Source: Hofstenia miamia (taxonomy: Eukaryota > Xenacoelomorpha > Acoela). Taken from it: a DNA stretch of 64,000 nucleotides. The notes beneath the pieces were generated by a model, which was not told the origin of the DNA, did not search any database, and was given only the letters and a program-made list of their open reading frames with translations. Shown here piece after piece: positions 59,264 through 64,000 of the stretch (position 1 is the stretch's first letter; every line of letters starts with the position of its first letter). Location: NCBI GenBank assembly GCA_004352715.1, contig SCFE01000003.1:1120275-1184274 (forward strand). Direction: 5' to 3'. The translations under genes and the position numbers were made by a program.

Positions 59264-59482
59264 TTTGATGAAGAAGAATGGAAAGAGTTTCTCGCAAAGA
59301 CTAATATTTCTGGTGAAGATAGTGAGTCTCTTCTTGCAATATGGCAAGCGGTGAAGTCATACGATCCTAATCTGGTCACAAACTTAGTTGACTTCTTATC
59401 TGCACATAATGAATCCCAGCAGAAATCATCTTCAGACTCAAAATCTCGAATTGATGAACTATGTGATGTTTTTACCCAAGAG
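59264..59482 (+). CDS. EF-hand protein, exon 3
   Basis: A 219-base, phase 0-0 exon of 73 codons between ATGCATAG and GAG|GTTAGT. It starts FDEEEWKEFLAKTNISGEDS, continues with SLLAIWQAVKSYDPNLVTNL and VDFLSAHNES, and ends RIDELCDVFTQE. The spacing of Asp-Glu-Glu, Leu-x-x-x-Trp, Asp-Pro-x-Leu and a downstream Leu resembles the segment that follows the EF-hands in CRACR2A/EFCAB4 proteins, before their coiled coil. Exons 1-3 give 171 residues and the frame continues past the donor. The next exon was not found before 64000. Splice phases agree across all three exons. Confidence 0.65.
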
Positions 59483-60188
59483 GTTAGTATATGTTTATTT
59501 CTATAATGAAATTGCTACATATACATAGAAGCAAAGAGGCGATTTCCAAGGCGAAGCCCAAATATATTATTATAATAAAATATTACACTGAATAATGAAT
59601 TGAACAAGAGAAAAAATAGAAAAATTGCTTAGCCATTGCCCAGCCCCCGATGCAAATAGAATTTTATTGATTTCACTACCAATTAATCATCTTGGATTGG
59701 AACCCATTTATCTACACCCCAACATCATGAAATTTGGTTTTCCCATGCTACCATGACATAATTTCGATTTTTAGTAAAATTTGGAAAGATTTTTAGTAAT
59801 ATTCTGAAGTTTGCGGTCCCAGTTTCCTCATTTATAGCTCAGTTCTATATTAGTCCAAGCCCAATTGAATAACTTATTCCCAAGCCTCAGTTTCATAGAA
59901 TTGAATGGTCCCGCCGAACCATAAAGTGTCCAAATTATTTTGGATCCAAAATTCCACTCAATGACTTGTGGAAGTTTTGATCTAAGATTCAATTGAAATT
60001 AAAAATTTATTCTTTATTTCTCTTATATAATTTAGGTTAGTTACTACATATTATTTAAAAAACAAATTTTTAAATTCAAAACAGCAAATGATACAACAAT
60101 ACACAATAAGACTGTTTAAAAATGATATTTTCAAAAAATGGATGTTTACAAAACGTTCACAAGTCAAGCCAATCTTAGAATGCATAAT
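59483..60188 (+). other. Downstream intron of the EF-hand gene, gene-free
   Basis: No further exon was recognised. AT-rich sequence with no repeat family identified. Confidence 0.4.
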
Positions 60189-60489
60189 CTGACCATGCCT
60201 TATTGCTAAATTCATTTCGCGTAAATTTGTTCAATAAATAAATCCTTTCACAAATAGCGAAAGTTTGGTATATTAAGTNNNTTGGGGATGTGTGTGTGTG
60301 TACATTATCTAGGATCATACGAAATTTTCGAAGGAGTGTAGTGTATTATTATAATTAAGTATGCATTGTCTATTAAAGAGGAATGTTCGCACTTTTTTTC
60401 TGACCATGCCTTATTGCTAAATTCATTTCGCGTAAATTTGTTCAATAAATAAATCCTTTCACAAATAGCGAAAGTTTGGTATATTAAGT
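60189..60489. repeat. 90-bp duplication flanking a misplaced 120-bp LINE fragment
   Basis: 60189-60278 is repeated at 60400-60489. Between them lie three N (60279-60281) and 60282-60401, which is identical to 62281-62400 in the LINE downstream. The arrangement is most simply an assembly error that placed a LINE 3' fragment into the gap. Confidence 0.85.
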
Positions 60490-62164
60490 CTACTTAAGCC
60501 CCTATGCTGGCTTATGCAAAGGAAATAATGATATTAGTAATTAATTGATTTTGTAACGTCCTATGTTTTCAATACTAATGTAAATAGTTCTTGTTTTCTC
60601 AATCTTTGCAATTAAATTTGGATAATTAAAATTTATTATTATTACTATAAAATTACTACTATATTACTAATATCTCTCAGTGAATTAAGGGCCTGAAGGG
60701 AATACGAGGTTGGGATTTGTGTTGTCAATAATTTCAGATAGAGCATTTTTCAAATTTCATTTGAAATGCAGCCACGGAGCTCTTCATAATGGAAATATTT
60801 TAGTAAAGATGTGTAGGTGGGGAATACTCTTATTAACACACACACACACAAACGCACGCGCGTGAATTGATTGATTGCTCTATAAAATTGTATATTAAAC
60901 ATGCTTTATATGTGTTGTGTATCTGAATACAAATGTAATTATTACAAGTAAAATTGTAAGTTTCATCAAATTCCAACAGATACTTATCAAAAAGAGATTG
61001 ATGAATGTAATTCGTCGCGTATTGTTTTCCTACCCCAAACACTCAGAAGTCTACAAGTGCCACAGGTTTCTACCAATAAAAGCTGAAATTCAAAAATATG
61101 TTCGAACAACTTAGCTACCCGATAAATTTGATGGCATTCCCGCTTCATGATTTAAGCAGAAACAAAGCACATCTAGGTAAAATTGTCTTTTTAGTTAGGA
61201 GAAATGGGATTCCAAATTTTGCAAAATGAATTACTATAAGGGTGCTGAACACTAACTAAATTGAACTATTATAATGGCGCTAAATATAGTTAAAGGTTTA
61301 TTATAAGAGCGCTTAATATTTTGTTGTAATTTCTTATTTAATATTAGTACATCTTATTGTTTAAATGATAATCTAGATGATCACATAAAACAATCTACAC
61401 ATTTGAACGATTTTTCCCAAAATTATATTGGTTCTTGTGGTAATAATTTTACCAGCCGGTCTTAGCAAAATGCAGGTTTTGGATTTGCTTAAAGTAACTT
61501 TCTAGATGTAAATTAAAGTTTAGAAGAGTATAAAAATAGTCTGAAGTCGATTTGAGCATTATTCGCAGTACAATCAGCATTTTCCCAATGTCATATATAG
61601 CCTTAACAGAAATGGCTTTAATAAAACTTTGTGCAGTTAATAATGCTCGGATCGTCTTCGGAGCACTCTTGTTCCCTTCTAAATTGCATTTTACCTCTAG
61701 ACCAAACTTTTGAATTTATTTAGCGCAAAGACTAGTTCAAAATTGTTTGATTAAGCAACGGTCTACATTATCCTGCCCCTACAGTGGTTCATGTTAAGAT
61801 TTCTTAAAAGATATCTGACTAGATCGCTTCTAAAAAACAATGAAAACCATTTTCTAAACATAAAATTTAATGTAGAAGCGAATAAACCTACTTTGAAGCC
61901 AATCGCAATATTATTAGCTAAGCAATCTAAGTTTTCGCAAAGGCGTGCCTTCTAATTTTTTTTTATTAAAAATACGCAAGATATGGTAGTATTCACAAAA
62001 TTCAGTATAAATGTAACTTATTGCTTAACCTATTTCATATATACCAAAAAAATCTTCAATATTCGAAAAAATTTTGCTTAACAATACTAATATTATTGAG
62101 CACCATTATAATAATTTTTGTATTCAACCGTCGTTATAATAGTTCACCAAACTGTATTCAGCGC
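60490..62164. other. Gene-free AT-rich sequence with a (CA)n run
   Basis: (CA)n and CGCGCG at 60836-60862. No exon of the EF-hand gene and no other gene was recognised. A CTATTATAATGGCGCTAAATAT-like unit is loosely repeated at 61230-61325. Confidence 0.5.
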
Positions 62165-64000
62165 CATAAGAGTCAAAAGCAATTTATTGCAAAAATTCTT
62201 TAGTACAAGACTATAAACTAAAAAAACTATTTACAAAATAATAGTAACATATACATAATATATTGTGTGATGTGTGTTTGTTGGGGATGTGTGTGTGTGT
62301 ACATTATCTAGGATCATACGAAATTTTCGAAGGAGTGTAGTGTATTATTATAATTAAGTATGCATTGTCTATTAAAGAGGAATGTTCGCACTTTTTTTCT
62401 AAATTTTTTGTAGTTAATTTCCATTTTAATTTCATGGTCTAAGTTATTCCAAAGTTTAGTTGGTGAAAACTATTTGAATGTTTATCTAAGCTAAAAATTT
62501 TTGAGAACGTTCATTTAACTTAATATATTGTTTTAAAAATGAAAGAGAAGGTGTACCAGATTTACACTTAAATAATATTGATACCATATGCATTTGAATT
62601 CTGTAATAAGGAGCTAATATTTTATATTGAATTCGATAGACGGATGAACTGTCATGTTTTTGCGCAAAGTTAAGTGTTTTAAGAGACCAATTGAAAGTTT
62701 TAGACAGAAGTATGCGATATTTTGAATTTATGTTTGTAAAGAGAAATGATCAATATTGAAAATGAGATAAACAAAAAGAATTTATTAATTGTTTGTGATA
62801 TATATTTGAGACGTTTCGCAGATGGTAAAGATACCTAACTCCAGAAGCCATTTTTTTAATTTTAGTTATTAAAAATTGTTCGAAATTTAAATGATTGTCA
62901 ATCTCAACACCTAAATAATTTATTGATTCACTTTGCTTTATTGGTACTTGATTTATATTTAGTTCAATGTTTTTTGTGAGATTTTTAAATGTTTTAGGCG
63001 AGAAAATTATAAATTGTGTTTTTTCAATATTTACTTTCAATTGATTATTTGAGAAATACTTTGTTAAATGTTCGATGTCATTTTGGAGAATTTTTGTAGC
63101 ATTAAAGTCATTTACATTAGTACTTATTGATAAATATTACTGTTTTTTATCTGTTTCGTTATATACGTAGAGTGAGAATAGGATGTGGCCAAGAACTGTT
63201 CCCTGAGGTACCCCACGGTTAGTTGTAATATATTTTGATTTTGTGCCATTAAGTATAACTCATTGCTGTCGATTTATAAGGAAGTTCATTATCAAATTTA
63301 TAGCGTTGTCATCAAAATTATAATGCATTAATTTGTCTTTCAGTATGTCAAAGTTCATTTAAATGCTTTGCTCAAATCGAGAAGGGCAACACAACTATAT
63401 TTATTAGAAGCTAAATTAAATTTTATTTGCTTTGATATTTTCAAAATTGCATCTTGAGTGCTAAACCCATTACGAAAAAACCAAATTGTTTTTTCGAAGG
63501 AATATTTTCAGATATCAAATATACATTTATTTGATTATTTAATAATTTTTCAAATAGTTTACTGAAAGGATGGCCAATGCAAATTGGCCTATAATTTTGT
63601 GCGTTTAGAGGGTCGCCTGGTTTATATATAGAGCTTACGTCAGATTTCTTAAATATATCCGGGAATTCATTATCAATAATGCATTGGTTAAATGCAAATA
63701 GTAGATGTTCACTAAAGATATGAAAATGACGTTTAATAATAAAGATTGGAAAATTATAGGATGCAGTTGATTTATTTGTGTCCAAATTTTTTATTATGGT
63801 TTCTAGTTCATTTGCATTTACGAGTCTAAAAGAAAAGTAAGATTTTGCTTGGAATTTATTAATGTTTGTCTTTCTCTTATATTGGGGAAAATTGAAATTG
63901 CCAAGTTCCTTAAATGTTGCATTTAGATGGTCTATTATTCTTGTTTTTTCCGTTGTAATTTTGTTATCAATACTTAATTCGTTAATGTCAGTTGAAAGTC
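62165..64000 (-). mobile_element. LINE (jockey/CR1-like), 3' half, decayed, running off the window
   Basis: On the minus strand a frame is open from the window edge to about 63441. It contains NYRPICIGHPFSKLFEKLL and then FGF, where one extra T in a homopolymer (near 63475-63480) shifts out of RNGFSTQDAI. Motif A LLDLSKAFK lies at about 63361-63390, with Lys replacing the expected Asp after Phe, and motif B RGVPQGTVLG at about 63190-63220. The region where motif C should be (about 63140-63175) is scrambled by stops. 62750-63040 encodes the downstream thumb-like part, with LKVNIEKTQF and INYLGVEIDNHLNFEQF. The 3' end, AGCAATAAATTG-like then GACTCTTATGGCGC, lies at about 62160-62190. Frameshifts and a damaged active site make it inactive. 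Confidence 0.85.

Noticed and set aside
1-64000. CRISPR array, operon-type defence system, tRNA or rRNA genes
   Set aside because: No regularly spaced repeats with unique spacers, no prokaryotic gene organisation, and no tRNA- or rRNA-like sequence was recognised by eye; a covariance-model scan would be needed to exclude tRNAs fully.

Overview
This is a eukaryotic, almost certainly invertebrate animal, genomic scaffold segment. The evidence is a class III POU homeobox gene (a metazoan-only family), a second gene split by GT-AG introns, LINE-type retrotransposon remains with microsatellite tails, hAT-type DNA transposons with 8-bp target duplications, very AT-rich sequence and long (TA)n tracts. 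The phylum cannot be fixed from the sequence; a tunicate or another small-bodied invertebrate would fit, but that is a guess. There is no sign of bacterial genes, CRISPR arrays or phage. Layout: 1-1825 is a nest of hAT-like non-autonomous elements. 5566-6729 (minus) is an intact, intronless POU class III transcription factor gene with a compact upstream region carrying two identical CACGTG E-boxes, a palindromic homeodomain site and a CCAAT box. From about 7 kb to 45 kb there is no convincing cellular gene. This gene-poor stretch has several visibly GC-richer, non-repetitive islands (about 8.0, 9.1, 12.2, 15.4, 17.2, 19.9, 27.7 and 32.2 kb, plus 50.1 kb) that look like candidate cis-regulatory DNA around a developmental regulator, and a tandemly duplicated block at 44.2 kb holding two copies of a POU-dimer-like site. 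It also contains small hAT elements, LINE 3' ends and a hAT copy at 34986-36571. 45.2-49.3 kb holds two decayed plus-strand LINEs. 53.7-59.5 kb holds three exons of a plus-strand EF-hand gene, tentatively CRACR2A/EFCAB4/Rab44-like, whose 3' part lies outside the window or is unrecognised. 62.2-64.0 kb is the 3' half of a minus-strand LINE that runs off the window. The assembly needs care: at least six places show a block repeated on both sides of a run of N, often a single N. The repeated blocks are 90 to about 2,144 bases and nearly identical. These are most simply unmerged contig overlaps or allelic copies, not biological tandem duplications, and most of the longer gaps fall inside (TA)n tracts. 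No previously undescribed multi-gene system was found; the most promising leads are the POU3 locus architecture and the hAT-rich insertion landscape.
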